This document shows positions 45,584 through 54,276 of a stretch of 64,000 bases of DNA, piece after piece. The notes under the pieces were generated by a model that did no database searches, was not told the DNA's origin, and saw only the letters and a list, made by a program, of their open reading frames with translations. Source of the stretch: Lactobacillus paragasseri (GTDB taxonomy: Bacteria; Bacillota; Bacilli; Lactobacillales; Lactobacillaceae); NCBI RefSeq assembly GCF_003584685.1, contig NZ_AP018549.1, positions 1,054,001 to 1,118,000 on the forward strand, written 5' to 3'. Numbering within the stretch: the first letter of the stretch is position 1; each line of letters begins with the position of its first letter. The position numbers were made by a program, and so were the translations under genes.

Positions 45584-45699
45584 AATTATCATCCTTTTAG
45601 GCTTTAAATCCATTAAAGGAAATTATTCTAAATGAATCAAGATAAATAAGCTTGTTTTAAAAAAAGCCAAACTAATTAATTTTTTTATAAACATATAAA

Positions 45700-45738
45700 G
45701 AAGCGATTGCATAAGATTTAAGATGCAATCGCCTTTTT
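45700..45738 (-). terminator. Terminator after the YeiH-type gene
   Basis: Arms AAGCGATTGCAT and ATGCAATCGCCTT with an AT-rich loop, 8 bp past the stop at 45746. Its arms are almost the same as those at 42611-42656. Confidence 0.75.
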
Positions 45739-45745
45739 ACTATAT

Positions 45746-46777
45746 TTAAAAGAATAATTTACTCATGATAATCATGAAAATCATCAAACAAGTTGAACTA
45801 ATTGCTGCAGCGCCAAAAACGGTGCCACCGCGCTTAAAGATCACATTGAAGTTAACTGAAATTCCAAGCGCAGCCATTGCCATTCCTAAGAATACGTATG
45901 CTGCTTGAACCAAACCATCCAAAACTACTGGCGGAAATGGTAAGAATGTTCCTAAAACACTAGTTAAGATGAAACCACCTAAGAACCATGGAATTGGCAA
46001 TTTTTTAGGTGCTTGCGTGTGATCCGCTGCACTCTCTTTAACTAGTCTTCGCTGATACCAGTAACCAACAATCAGGGCAACAGGCGCTAAAAGTAAAACA
46101 CGAGAAAGTTTCATAATCAAGGCGCTATCTAAACTAGCTTCGCCAAATGCATTTCCAGCTGCAACAGCGTGAGCAATTTCATGTAGAGATCCACCAGCTA
46201 CAATTCCAAACTGTGAATCAGTCAATCCCAGCATTGGCTTGATCACAATTTCAAGTAACGTAAAGACGGTTCCCATTACGCAAACTACCGCAACCGCAAG
46301 AACTTCGTTTTCTCTCTTACGCTCTTCATCGCAGCTCTCAATTTGAGGAGAAACACCCATTACAGCAGCTGCCCCGCAAATACCAGTACCGCAAGCAGAT
46401 AGAACCGCTAATTCGTCTTCTGCCCCAAATTTTTTACTCAACCAATAAGTTAAGACAATCGTACCGCTGACGCCTAACATTGCCACTAAAATAGTCTTAA
46501 TCCCAGCATCAGCTAACTTGGTTAGATTAAGCCTAAAGCCTAGTAAGATAATTCCAAGTCTCAAGAACTTATTAGAAATAAATCCAATTCCAGGTGCTGC
46601 CTCTTCTCTAACCCCTACTGGTAAAACCTGTAAAGATATTCCTAATAGCAACGCAATTACTAAAGCACCGATTAAATTGAGATATGGCAATTTAGCAATA
46701 AAAATTCCAGCGACAGAACAGATTAAGGTCATTACTGCTGCTAGACCGAATGATCTACTTTTAACAATACTTATCAA
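45746..46777 (-). CDS. YeiH-type membrane protein (UPF0324, putative sulfate exporter)
   Basis: 343 aa with about ten hydrophobic segments and the family hallmarks LRLGIILLGFRLNL, ACGTGICGAAAVMGVSP and GSLHEIAHAVAAG. UPF0324/YeiH proteins are annotated as putative sulfate exporters on limited evidence. In other bacteria the gene is usually next to a LysR regulator; here a frameshifted LysR gene follows 160 bp downstream on the same strand. The start is TTG at 46777, 9 nt after GGAGG. The 190 bp upstream hold a TATAG-TAT-CTATA dyad but no clear promoter. Confidence 0.85.
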   Translation of the reverse strand: MISIVKSRSFGLAAVMTLICSVAGIFIAKLPYLNLIGALVIALLLGISLQVLPVGVREEAAPGIGFISNKFLRLGIILLGFRLNLTKLADAGIKTILVAMLGVSGTIVLTYWLSKKFGAEDELAVLSACGTGICGAAAVMGVSPQIESCDEERKRENEVLAVAVVCVMGTVFTLLEIVIKPMLGLTDSQFGIVAGGSLHEIAHAVAAGNAFGEASLDSALIMKLSRVLLLAPVALIVGYWYQRRLVKESAADHTQAPKKLPIPWFLGGFILTSVLGTFLPFPPVVLDGLVQAAYVFLGMAMAALGISVNFNVIFKRGGTVFGAAAISSTCLMIFMIIMSKLFF

Positions 46778-46965
46778 TAAAAAATACCTCCAGTTTAATT
46801 GCCTATTCCAACCCAGGAAAATTTACGGAATCTGCAATTTTGTAGTGTTATAAATTGATTCTCTCTAGAAAGCGAAATTTTATAGATACTATATTATCGG
46901 ATTTTAAGCTAAAAGTAAATTAATATGCTCATTAAATCACAATTATTTTAACTGATATAAAAAAG

Positions 46966-47000
46966 GATAAAAGCCTAAATCGTACTTTTATCCTTCAATT
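46966..47000 (-). terminator. Terminator overlapping the end of the membrane-protein gene
   Basis: Arms GGATAAAAG / CTTTTATCC with a T run on the minus strand; the 5' arm lies inside the last codons of the gene at 46975. Confidence 0.65.
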
Positions 47001-47436
47001 TTGTGAGATTATTCATAAAGTCTTTAAGATCAATCACTGTTTCAAAAGTGATAAAAAATAGTAATGCCTTAATCCATGATCGACTAAGTAAGAAAAAGAA
47101 GATGACTATTATTACCATGAAGCCAATAGCCATAAACAAAGCTAAAAAAGTCATCCCTGCGCCAAACGAATTCATAATTTCCTTAAGACTGCTTGGCTCA
47201 TTTTTAACTAATAATGACAAGGCGCGATATTGCTTGCTACTTCTGATTCTAAAAGAAAGTATGGTAAAGATCATTGCGATGATAATCATCAAAGAACCCA
47301 GCAATTGAAATGACATACTCATCGCTGGCTGTCTAAAAATAAGTATTCCACCAACAATTAAAAATAAATCAGCAATCAAGTTATAACGCAGACGCTTATG
47401 TTCTAATTTGGCAAAAATTAAATCGTTTGAATCCAT
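46975..47436 (-). CDS. Small membrane protein of unknown function
   Basis: 153 aa with four hydrophobic segments (about 18-36, 42-62, 92-118 and 121-133) and a charged N terminus. I do not recognise the family. AAAGGATATG precedes the ATG at 47436. It is a single gene with a terminator at its 3' end, next to another small membrane-protein gene upstream on the same strand. Confidence 0.65.
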   Translation of the reverse strand: MDSNDLIFAKLEHKRLRYNLIADLFLIVGGILIFRQPAMSMSFQLLGSLMIIIAMIFTILSFRIRSSKQYRALSLLVKNEPSSLKEIMNSFGAGMTFLALFMAIGFMVIIVIFFFLLSRSWIKALLFFITFETVIDLKDFMNNLTKLKDKSTI

Positions 47437-47488
47437 AATTCATATCCTTTAATAGTTTCATTATTATCAGTATACTGGCTAAATTAAA

Positions 47489-47521
47489 AATGACCAAGAG
47501 CAATTTTAACTCTTGGCCACT
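47489..47521 (-). terminator. Terminator after the 36-aa ORF
   Basis: Arms GGCCAAGAG and CTCTTGGTC with a TTAAAATTG loop and a T-rich tail on the minus strand, 11 bp after the small ORF. Confidence 0.65.
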
Positions 47522-47531
47522 TTACTTTCTA

Positions 47532-47642
47532 TTATCGCCCTTTGTGGACTGTGTCATTTTCAACTGGAATAGCCTGACTTTTCATATCTATCACAACATA
47601 TAAAAGACTAATTAAACCAGCTACTACTAATAATTGGGACAT
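47532..47642 (-). CDS. 36-aa single-span membrane protein
   Basis: MSQLLVVAGLISLLYVVIDM then a polar tail ending HKGR. One hydrophobic helix covers residues 3-19. The ribosome site GAGAGGAG ends 7 nt before the ATG and a clear terminator follows, so this looks like a real small gene, shorter than most annotation cut-offs. Function unknown. Confidence 0.6.
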   Translation of the reverse strand: MSQLLVVAGLISLLYVVIDMKSQAIPVENDTVHKGR

Positions 47643-47703
47643 ACTAGGACTCCTCTCTTGGAATCTTCCCCCACTAATTATCTTACAGGTGCGCAATGAC
47701 TTT

Positions 47704-48267
47704 TCAAAACAAAAAGACTTGCGTCGCTGGTGTTAAGGAAATCCAGATCCAGTAAAAAGTTATCGTTATTACAGCTAAATAGGACATAAGAGTTAAAAAT
47801 TTTTCAAAACAGCCACCAACTTTATAATGAAACGGTGACTTTTTCTTTTTCTTATAAAATGGAGCTAACCACTCTACTCCCTGTTTACTAAAGCTATCTT
47901 GAATTAAATGCAAAAAATAGCCAATTACTAGACCAAACCAAAGTGCACTCCAGTAATTCTGCGAAGTTAAATTATTAATCCGAATAGGGATAAATTTACT
48001 CATTAAATAATATAAACCACCAGAAAAGACTGCCCAGCCAAGAAAAGAATGTGTGATTCCGCGGTGTCTAAGAAAAAGGCTGAAGTTAATTACTGACTTC
48101 TTACTTGCTGAACTATTGTATTCGTCAATGTCAGGTAAAGAAGCGCCGATTGCAGTTGCAGCTAGAATAATAATGTTGTTAACTGGATCAATTAACAAGC
48201 GATTCGTTAACAATAAACTTAATTCGACGATTGCAATACTGCAAATCCGATGCGACTTAGTCAGCAC
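47704..48267 (-). CDS. Membrane-bound metal-dependent hydrolase (YdjM/DUF457)
   Basis: 187 aa with about four hydrophobic segments and the family motifs HRICS (metal His near residue 6), SLPDIDEY (about 44-51) and RHRGITHSFLG (about 68-78), as in YdjM-type proteins. In E. coli ydjM is LexA-controlled. The start is GTG at 48267, 7 nt after GAGGGTG. A dyad resembling a damage box lies over the likely transcription start. The substrate is unknown. Confidence 0.82.
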   Translation of the reverse strand: MLTKSHRICSIAIVELSLLLTNRLLIDPVNNIIILAATAIGASLPDIDEYNSSASKKSVINFSLFLRHRGITHSFLGWAVFSGGLYYLMSKFIPIRINNLTSQNYWSALWFGLVIGYFLHLIQDSFSKQGVEWLAPFYKKKKKSPFHYKVGGCFEKFLTLMSYLAVITITFYWIWISLTPATQVFLF

Positions 48268-48284
48268 TTCTTTTCACCCTCTCT

Positions 48285-48298
48285 ATAGAACATACATT
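48285..48298. promoter_or_regulatory. Damage-box-like dyad before the YdjM-type gene
   Basis: AGAACATACATTCT just downstream of a TACAAT -10 box (minus strand) and about 20 bp before the GTG. Against the Gram-positive LexA consensus (CGAAC-N4-GTTCG) it keeps GAAC and TTC but lacks the second-arm G. Weak evidence for SOS control. Confidence 0.3.
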
Positions 48299-48350
48299 CT
48301 ATTGTACCAAATTTCGCACCAGAATGGGAACTTGTATATCGCAAGGCAGG

Positions 48351-48387
48351 AAAAAACGTCCAGCTTTTTACACTGGACGTTTTAAAA
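48351..48387 (-). terminator. Terminator after the LysR-substrate-domain gene
   Basis: Arms AAAACGTCCAG and CTGGACGTTTT with a short loop and A/T tails, about 40 bp past the stop at 48427. Confidence 0.8.
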
Positions 48388-48426
48388 TACACCAATCAAG
48401 GCAATTCTTTACATAATTATTTTACT

Positions 48427-49029
48427 TTAATTAATACTTTCTTTCATTATCTTGCTAAATTCTGCTACTCTTGCATCATCTGGCTTAGCAAGTAAGACAT
48501 ACTTCTCACGCAATTGCTTACCATCCCTGAGCAAAAATAATTTCTGCACCTGATCATCATCTACGTGACTCGCAGTCATTTCATTCATTATTAAGTAACC
48601 TGACCCAGATTCAACCATCAAAATTGCTTCACCTAAAGTTTCAACTGCAATCAGATCGTTCTTTATTCTCAAAATGTCTTTTAGATAATGATACTCGCTC
48701 TTCTCATCTGCTACTGAAGCAACCATAATACACGGCACATTTTTCAACTCATCTAATTCAACAGTTTGCTGATACTTATTAAAATTACCTGCCTGAACTA
48801 AGGCAAGTAAGGCAATCTCACTTACTGAATAGCTTGCAAGCGCTTGATAAATGTCATTTCTAGAATTAACTAAGACTGCATCTACTTCACCATTTTGAAT
48901 CTTAGCTTCAATCTCATCATAGCCAACTGGTTCTAAATCAATTTTTTCATTTTCATGTAAAGTCTGCCACTTAGATGACGCCTGTTCTAATTCATGTCTA
49001 CCCAAATTCTTTAGATATCCGATTCTCAT
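48427..49029 (-). CDS. LysR-type substrate-binding domain protein lacking a DNA-binding domain
   Basis: 200 aa starting MRIGYLKNLGRHELEQASSK, which resembles the opening of a LysR effector domain. VGYDEIEAKIQNGEVDAVLV and VETLGEAILMVESGSGYLIM match its two lobes. No helix-turn-helix precedes it and there is no signal peptide. AGGTG before the ATG at 49029 fixes the start; the longer frame to 49068 only adds leader sequence that overlaps the upstream terminator. It may be a free ligand-binding modulator or the remnant of a regulator. Role unknown. Confidence 0.6.
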   Translation of the reverse strand: MRIGYLKNLGRHELEQASSKWQTLHENEKIDLEPVGYDEIEAKIQNGEVDAVLVNSRNDIYQALASYSVSEIALLALVQAGNFNKYQQTVELDELKNVPCIMVASVADEKSEYHYLKDILRIKNDLIAVETLGEAILMVESGSGYLIMNEMTASHVDDDQVQKLFLLRDGKQLREKYVLLAKPDDARVAEFSKIMKESIN

Positions 49030-49048
49030 TTTTTCACCTATATACAAA

Positions 49049-49080
49049 ATAAGACTTTGATCTCTCAACCAAAGTCTTAA
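49049..49080 (-). terminator. Terminator after the aldose-epimerase-like gene
   Basis: Arms AAGACTTTG (49051-49059) and CAAAGTCTT (49070-49078) with a 10-nt loop and TTATTTT on the minus strand. Confidence 0.75.
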
Positions 49081-49088
49081 ATCTTTAA

Positions 49089-49976
49089 TTACTTAGCCTT
49101 ATCGTGGAAAGCCATTGTAAAACCATTCTCCCAAACTTCGTTTGGAGCAATGTGATTCATTCCACGCTTGTGCTCTAATTGACCATCACTATCTAAGGTG
49201 TCTGCAATACCCCACCATGGTTCAATACAAATGTAATTACCAGATTTAGGATATTGTGACCATAAACCAACAAATGGCGCATTTTCCATTTTAACGTTGA
49301 TATGATAATCACTCTTATCAGTTCTAATAGAAATCTTATTAGGTTGCTTTAATTCAAAGACCCAAGCATCATCCTTAAATAATTCATCACTAATTTCAAA
49401 CAGTGAATCTGTTGCAAGCAATGAACGATTATCCCAGTCAAGGTAAGGTGCCTTCAATGGAATCTTCACATGATCCATGGATGGGGCAAATTTGAAGTAA
49501 TAATCATTCTTAGTCAAACCATTATCAGTTGGTAAATTAAAGCCAGGGTGGCCACCGATACCAAAGATCATTTCCTTAGTATCTGTATTAGTTACCGTAA
49601 AGTGTTCTGACAACAAGTTATTGACTAAGCTGTAAGTTACTCTTAACTCAAAATCAAATGGATACATTTTTTTAGTATCTTCATTAGAAGTCAGAAGAAA
49701 AACAATGTGCTTATCGTCTTGTTCTTCAACAGTAAACTTCGAATCTCTTGCAAAACCATGTTGTCCCATATGATAAGTCTTACCATCATAAGTATATTGA
49801 TCGTCCTTTAAGCGACCAACTACAGGGAACAAAACTGGCGCATGACGACCCCAAATTTTAGGATCAGCTTGCCAAATATATTCTCGACCACTGTTTACAT
49901 CTTTAACGCTTTGGATTTCAGCACCCTGATCAGAAAGCGTTACTGTTAAAAAATTATTTTTTAATTGATAATCCAT
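49089..49976 (-). CDS. Aldose 1-epimerase family protein (LacX-like)
   Basis: 295 aa with the galactose-mutarotase beta-sandwich fold: WQADPKIWGRHAPVLFPVVG near 34-53, the catalytic His in YHMGQHGFARD (about 72), GIGGHPGFNLP (His about 157) and a C-terminal IEPWWGIAD. The LacX subgroup differs from classical GalM and may act on phosphorylated or other sugars. A single gene between hslU and its own terminator. Substrate unknown. Confidence 0.85.
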   Translation of the reverse strand: MDYQLKNNFLTVTLSDQGAEIQSVKDVNSGREYIWQADPKIWGRHAPVLFPVVGRLKDDQYTYDGKTYHMGQHGFARDSKFTVEEQDDKHIVFLLTSNEDTKKMYPFDFELRVTYSLVNNLLSEHFTVTNTDTKEMIFGIGGHPGFNLPTDNGLTKNDYYFKFAPSMDHVKIPLKAPYLDWDNRSLLATDSLFEISDELFKDDAWVFELKQPNKISIRTDKSDYHINVKMENAPFVGLWSQYPKSGNYICIEPWWGIADTLDSDGQLEHKRGMNHIAPNEVWENGFTMAFHDKAK

Positions 49977-50003
49977 AATTTAACTTCTCTTTATCTACTA
50001 AAA

Positions 50004-51398
50004 TTACAAAATAAATTTTGTTAAGTCCTTATTGATAATTATATCACTCAATTTTTGGTCAACATACTTCTGAGTAATAGTAATTTCTCCCATATTCATA
50101 TCTGGACCCTCGTAAAGGACATCTTCAAGCAACTTTTCTAAGATAGTTGCTAAACGACGAGCACCAATATTATCAGTACCTTGATTTACTTCAAAGGCGA
50201 TTTGAGCAATACGGTCAATTGCTTCTTGAGTGAAGACTAGCTTAATACCGTCAGCTTTAAGAAGTGCAATATATTGCTTCAAAAGTGAGTTTTGAGGATC
50301 CTTCAAGATCTTAACAAAATCTTCTTGAGTTAAGGCGTTTAACTCAACCCGAATTGGAAAACGACCTTGCAATTCTGGAATTAAATCGCTTGGCTTACTT
50401 TCAGCAAAGGCACCAGCTGCAATAAAGAGAATGTGGTCAGTTGAAACAGGTCCATACTTAGTTGAAACAGTTGATCCTTCAACAATTGGCAAGATATCTC
50501 TTTGGACACCTTCACGAGAAACTTCACCAGAAGTCTTCTTGTTGCCAGCGGTAATCTTATCAATTTCATCGATAAAAATAATTCCATTTTGCTGGGTTCG
50601 TTCAATTGCGCGTTGGTAGAGAGAATCGTAATTAATTAACTTCTTAGATTCTTCTTGGATTAAAACTTCACGTGCATCCGATACCTTCAAGGTACGCTTA
50701 ACAGTCTTCTTAGGCATTAAATTTCCCATCAAGCTCGACATATCAATTCCCATTTGGCCCATCATATCGCCCATTGGATTAACCTTAGGTGCTTGTTCAA
50801 CTTCAATTGTTACTTCACGATTTTCAAGTAAGCCCTTATTAAGTTGATCAGCCACGCTAAGACGTTCATTTCGAATATCGTCAGTTACTTCTTCATTATC
50901 TTGAGCTTGGTTCATGTTGAAGTTGCCAGAAAGCATCTGCATCATTTGCTGCATTGAATTTTCACGGTTTTCACGCTTAATGCCTGGAACGATTAACTTA
51001 ACTAAGCGGTTATTTGCCTTCTTAGTTGCTTGTACTTTAACACGGTCGAATTGTTCTTTTTCTTCCATGCGAACGGCTTCTTCAACTAAGTCACGCACCA
51101 TTGATTCAACATCGCGTCCAACGTAACCTACTTCAGTAAACTTAGTCGCTTCAACTTTTACAAAAGGTGCGTCAACAATTTTAGCTAAACGACGTGCAAT
51201 TTCAGTTTTACCAACACCAGTAGGACCAGCCATTAACATATTCTTTGGGGTAATATCTTGTTGCATCTGCTTAGGTAGCTGCAAACGACGGTAGCGATTA
51301 TATAAAGCTACAGCAACAGATTTTTTAGCTTCGTTTTGGCCAATAATATATTTATCAAGTAATTCTACAATTTGTTTTGGAGTTTTTTCTTCAGTCAA
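50004..51398 (-). CDS. hslU: ATP-dependent protease ATPase subunit HslU (ClpY)
   Basis: AAA+ unfoldase that feeds proteins to HslV. Walker A is GPTGVGKTE (about 54-62) and Walker [11 protein letters not shown] (about 273-282). The inserted I-domain (about 110-240) and the C-terminal sensor-2 region [15 protein letters not shown] are in place. The 464-aa length is normal. The start is TTG at 51398, after AGGTGAAA. It lies 10 bp after hslV, the usual order. Confidence 0.96.
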   Translation of the reverse strand: MTEEKTPKQIVELLDKYIIGQNEAKKSVAVALYNRYRRLQLPKQMQQDITPKNMLMAGPTGVGKTEIARRLAKIVDAPFVKVEATKFTEVGYVGRDVESMVRDLVEEAVRMEEKEQFDRVKVQATKKANNRLVKLIVPGIKRENRENSMQQMMQMLSGNFNMNQAQDNEEVTDDIRNERLSVADQLNKGLLENREVTIEVEQAPKVNPMGDMMGQMGIDMSSLMGNLMPKKTVKRTLKVSDAREVLIQEESKKLINYDSLYQRAIERTQQNGIIFIDEIDKITAGNKKTSGEVSREGVQRDILPIVEGSTVSTKYGPVSTDHILFIAAGAFAESKPSDLIPELQGRFPIRVELNALTQEDFVKILKDPQNSLLKQYIALLKADGIKLVFTQEAIDRIAQIAFEVNQGTDNIGARRLATILEKLLEDVLYEGPDMNMGEITITQKYVDQKLSDIIINKDLTKFIL

Positions 51399-51408
51399 AA
51401 TATTTCAC

Positions 51409-51933
51409 CTAGATTTCATCAGTAGTAATGTGGTCATCAGTAAAGACATCAATTCCAGAAGCAATCTTAACTGCTTCTTTGGCAATTTCACTCGCACTCA
51501 TCCCACTACTATGGCGAGTCATCGCAATTGCTGCTGCTTGTGCAAAATTACCGCCTGAACCAATAGCTACCACATCTTCATCTGGTTCAAGAACTTCACC
51601 ATTACCAGAAATCAATAATAAATCTTTGTCATTAAAGGCAATTACCATCGCTTGCAATTTAGCTAAAGTTGGATCTTTTCTCCAGCTTTGTGCCATTTCT
51701 ACAGCTGCTCTACGTAAATCGCCTGAGTATGTTTCAAGCTTTCCTTCAAGCATATCTTGCAAGCTAACAGCATCAGCTACACCACCGGCAAAGCCAATTA
51801 CTACTTGATCGTGGTAAATTCTTCTGATCTTTTTAGCAGTTGCCTTAGCGATTACCTTTTCACCTAAAGTAACTTGACCATCACCTGCGATGGCTGTTTG
51901 ATTGTTGTATCTAACAGAACAAATTGTTGTCAT
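51409..51933 (-). CDS. hslV: ATP-dependent protease peptidase subunit HslV (ClpQ)
   Basis: Threonine- or serine-type proteasome-like peptidase. It starts MTTICSVRYNNQTAIAGDGQ, so removal of Met (or of Met-Thr) exposes the N-terminal nucleophile. The GFAGGVADAVSL and IGSGGNFAQAAA segments are typical. 174 aa is the usual size. It is 3 bp after xerC, in the order xerC-hslV-hslU seen in many Firmicutes. Confidence 0.96.
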   Translation of the reverse strand: MTTICSVRYNNQTAIAGDGQVTLGEKVIAKATAKKIRRIYHDQVVIGFAGGVADAVSLQDMLEGKLETYSGDLRRAAVEMAQSWRKDPTLAKLQAMVIAFNDKDLLLISGNGEVLEPDEDVVAIGSGGNFAQAAAIAMTRHSSGMSASEIAKEAVKIASGIDVFTDDHITTDEI

Positions 51934-51936
51934 ATA

Positions 51937-52860
51937 TTATGCCTCGTCTTTCTTATCTTTTCTTGGGAAAAATTTTTGATAATCTGCTTGTAAATGCTTC
52001 ATCGTAACATGAGTATAAATTTGCGTCGTAGATAAAGATTCATGTCCCAACAATTCCTGGACACTTCTCAGGTCCGCTCCATTATTGAGCATTTCGGTTG
52101 CAAAAGAGTGTCTAAGCATGTGGGGATGAACCTTGCCGCCAACTCCAGCTTTAATGAACACTTGCTGCATAATGTATTCAATCCCGCGTCCAGTTAGCTT
52201 CTGTCCGCGATTATTCAAAAATACATAGCCTAAATCTTCATTTTGACCAAGAAGAGCTGGGCGAACGTCATCACGATATTCCTTTAAAGCATCAAGTGCA
52301 TCTTTTCCAAAAGGAACATAGCGATCTTTATTACCCTTCCCATGAACTAAGATAATTTTTAAATCAAAATCAATCTGATCTAGCTTCAAAGATGCCATCT
52401 CACTTAGCCGCATCCCAGTCGCATAAAAAAGCTCAAACATGGCGCGATTTCTCACTACCAATCTGTCATGCCCCACAAGACTATCAAAGACTTGGCGCAT
52501 CTCTTTTTCGTAGAAAAACTGTGGTAGTTTCTTTTCGCCCAATCTTAAGCTAATTGTCTGCATGGGATCATTTTCTAACACTTCTCGCTTAACGAGAAAG
52601 CGATAAAAAGATCTCAAACTCGACATCTTACGCGCTTGAGTTGTTCTAGACCTATTCTGTGTAGCTAAATTTTGTAAGAAAATTTCAACATCGCGACTTT
52701 TAACTTTATCCCAGCCGCTAAAGCCACCATTTTCTTTAAAAAATTGCTTTGCTTCATCTAGATCATTTAAGTAAGAGCTTACAGTATTTTTACTATAATT
52801 ACGTTCATAGTTCAAGTAATCTTGGAATTGTTTGATTAACTTATCATTTTCTTTAGACAT
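51937..52860 (-). CDS. xerC: Tyrosine recombinase XerC
   Basis: Site-specific recombinase that resolves chromosome dimers at dif. An N-terminal SAM-like DNA-binding domain (about 1-100) precedes the catalytic domain with Arg in ATGMRLSEM (about 150), HPHMLRHSFAT (about 244-254), GHESLSTTQIY (about 268-278) and the nucleophile Tyr278. 307 aa is typical. It lies between trmFO and hslV, its standard core position, so it is unlikely to be part of a mobile element. Confidence 0.93.
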   Translation of the reverse strand: MSKENDKLIKQFQDYLNYERNYSKNTVSSYLNDLDEAKQFFKENGGFSGWDKVKSRDVEIFLQNLATQNRSRTTQARKMSSLRSFYRFLVKREVLENDPMQTISLRLGEKKLPQFFYEKEMRQVFDSLVGHDRLVVRNRAMFELFYATGMRLSEMASLKLDQIDFDLKIILVHGKGNKDRYVPFGKDALDALKEYRDDVRPALLGQNEDLGYVFLNNRGQKLTGRGIEYIMQQVFIKAGVGGKVHPHMLRHSFATEMLNNGADLRSVQELLGHESLSTTQIYTHVTMKHLQADYQKFFPRKDKKDEA

Positions 52861-52862
52861 TA

Positions 52863-54179
52863 TTAATCAAGCTTCTTTTCTTCCTTAAAGGCTTCAAGAT
52901 CTTTCAATGCTCGCTTAGAAATTTCCAGGTGTCTTTCCTGCTTATTTCTAACCTTATAATCTAGTTTTGGTAATAATGCATAAGATGCATTCATTGGCTG
53001 GAAGTGCTTAGCACTAGTAGTTGTGATGTAATGAGCCATCGATCCTAAAGCTGTTGACTTAGGAAATACTAATGTTTCTTCGCCTATGGCTTCTCTTGCT
53101 GCATTAATTCCAGCAACTAACCCAGAGCCTGCACTTTCTACATAACCTTCTACCCCAGTCATTTGTCCCGCAAAAAATAGACCAGCTTGTTTTCTAGCTT
53201 CATAATTTGCATTTAAAACTTCAGGACTAGCAATGTAAGTGTTGCGGTGCATTTTACCATAACGGACGAATTTTGCATTTTCAAGACCTGGAATCATTGA
53301 AAAGACTCTCTTTTGTTCGCCATATTTTAAATGAGTTTGGAAACCAACAATGTTATACATCGTGCTTGCCGCATTATCTTGACGTAGTTGCACAACTGCA
53401 TATGGAGTCTTTCCTGTCTTAGGATCTTCTAAACCAACAGGCTTAAGTGGCCCAAAGAGCATTGTTTTTTCTCCTCTTTTTGCCATAACTTCAATTGGCA
53501 TGCAGCCTTCAAAGACATTTTTATCTTCAAAGCCATGCAAAGTAGCAGTTTCTGCACTAACTAAGTTTTTATAGAAATTATAGAATTCTTCCTTAGTCAT
53601 TGGACAGTTCAAGTAAGCTGCTTCACCTTTGTCATAGCGAGATTTCTTATAAACAATGTCACGATCAATTGAGCTTGCAGCTACAATAGGCGCAGCCGCA
53701 TCAAAGAAATGAAGTGAATCAGTACCACAAAATTCCTTAATCTGTTCTGCCAATGTATCTGAAGTGAGTGGTCCAGTCGCAATAATGGTTATCCCATCTT
53801 TTGGGATCTTAGTAATCTCTTCTTCATGAACGCGCACATTCGGCAAGTCCTTTAGAGTTTTTGTAACCACTGAACTAAACTTATCCCGATCAACTGCTAA
53901 AGCTCCGCCCGCAGGCACAGCTGTTTCATCAGCAGCCTTCATAATTAAAGAATCAAGCTGACGCATTTCCTCTTTTAACAAACCAACGGCGTTTGAAAGT
54001 TGGTTTGATCTCATTGAATTAGTACATACTAATTCGGCAAAATTTGCAGTTTCATGAGCAGGTGTGTTTTTCTTTGGTCGCATTTCATATAAATCTACTT
54101 CAATGCCACGCTTAGCCAATTGCCATGCAGCTTCACTTCCTGCAAGGCCTCCGCCAATTACGGTTACATTTTTTACCAT
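52863..54179 (-). CDS. trmFO: tRNA m5U54 methyltransferase TrmFO (folate-dependent)
   Basis: Flavoprotein that makes 5-methyluridine at position 54 of tRNA with methylene-tetrahydrofolate. The FAD-binding fingerprint [19 protein letters not shown] is at residues 7-25, and [15 protein letters not shown] and the [13 protein letters not shown] segment that carries the conserved Cys are present. 438 aa is normal. A strong hairpin separates it from topA; xerC follows 2 bp later. Confidence 0.95.
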   Translation of the reverse strand: MVKNVTVIGGGLAGSEAAWQLAKRGIEVDLYEMRPKKNTPAHETANFAELVCTNSMRSNQLSNAVGLLKEEMRQLDSLIMKAADETAVPAGGALAVDRDKFSSVVTKTLKDLPNVRVHEEEITKIPKDGITIIATGPLTSDTLAEQIKEFCGTDSLHFFDAAAPIVAASSIDRDIVYKKSRYDKGEAAYLNCPMTKEEFYNFYKNLVSAETATLHGFEDKNVFEGCMPIEVMAKRGEKTMLFGPLKPVGLEDPKTGKTPYAVVQLRQDNAASTMYNIVGFQTHLKYGEQKRVFSMIPGLENAKFVRYGKMHRNTYIASPEVLNANYEARKQAGLFFAGQMTGVEGYVESAGSGLVAGINAAREAIGEETLVFPKSTALGSMAHYITTTSAKHFQPMNASYALLPKLDYKVRNKQERHLEISKRALKDLEAFKEEKKLD

Positions 54180-54218
54180 GCAATCTTTCCTTTCTGCTCG
54201 ACTCTTTCAAGTCTATAT

Positions 54219-54270
54219 AAAAATGATATCATTAAACCGCTTTCGTTTTAATGATATCATTGATTTTTAT
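54219..54270 (-). terminator. Terminator between topA and trmFO
   Basis: Arms AATGATATCATTAAA (54222-54236) and TTTAATGATATCATT (54247-54261); each arm is itself palindromic (AATGATATCATT). A and T tails suit either direction. Confidence 0.75.
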
Positions 54271-54276
54271 AATAAT

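Noticed and set aside
51937-52860. Tyrosine recombinase as a sign of an integrated element
   Set aside because: It is XerC in its usual core position between trmFO and hslV, with no attachment-site repeats nearby.
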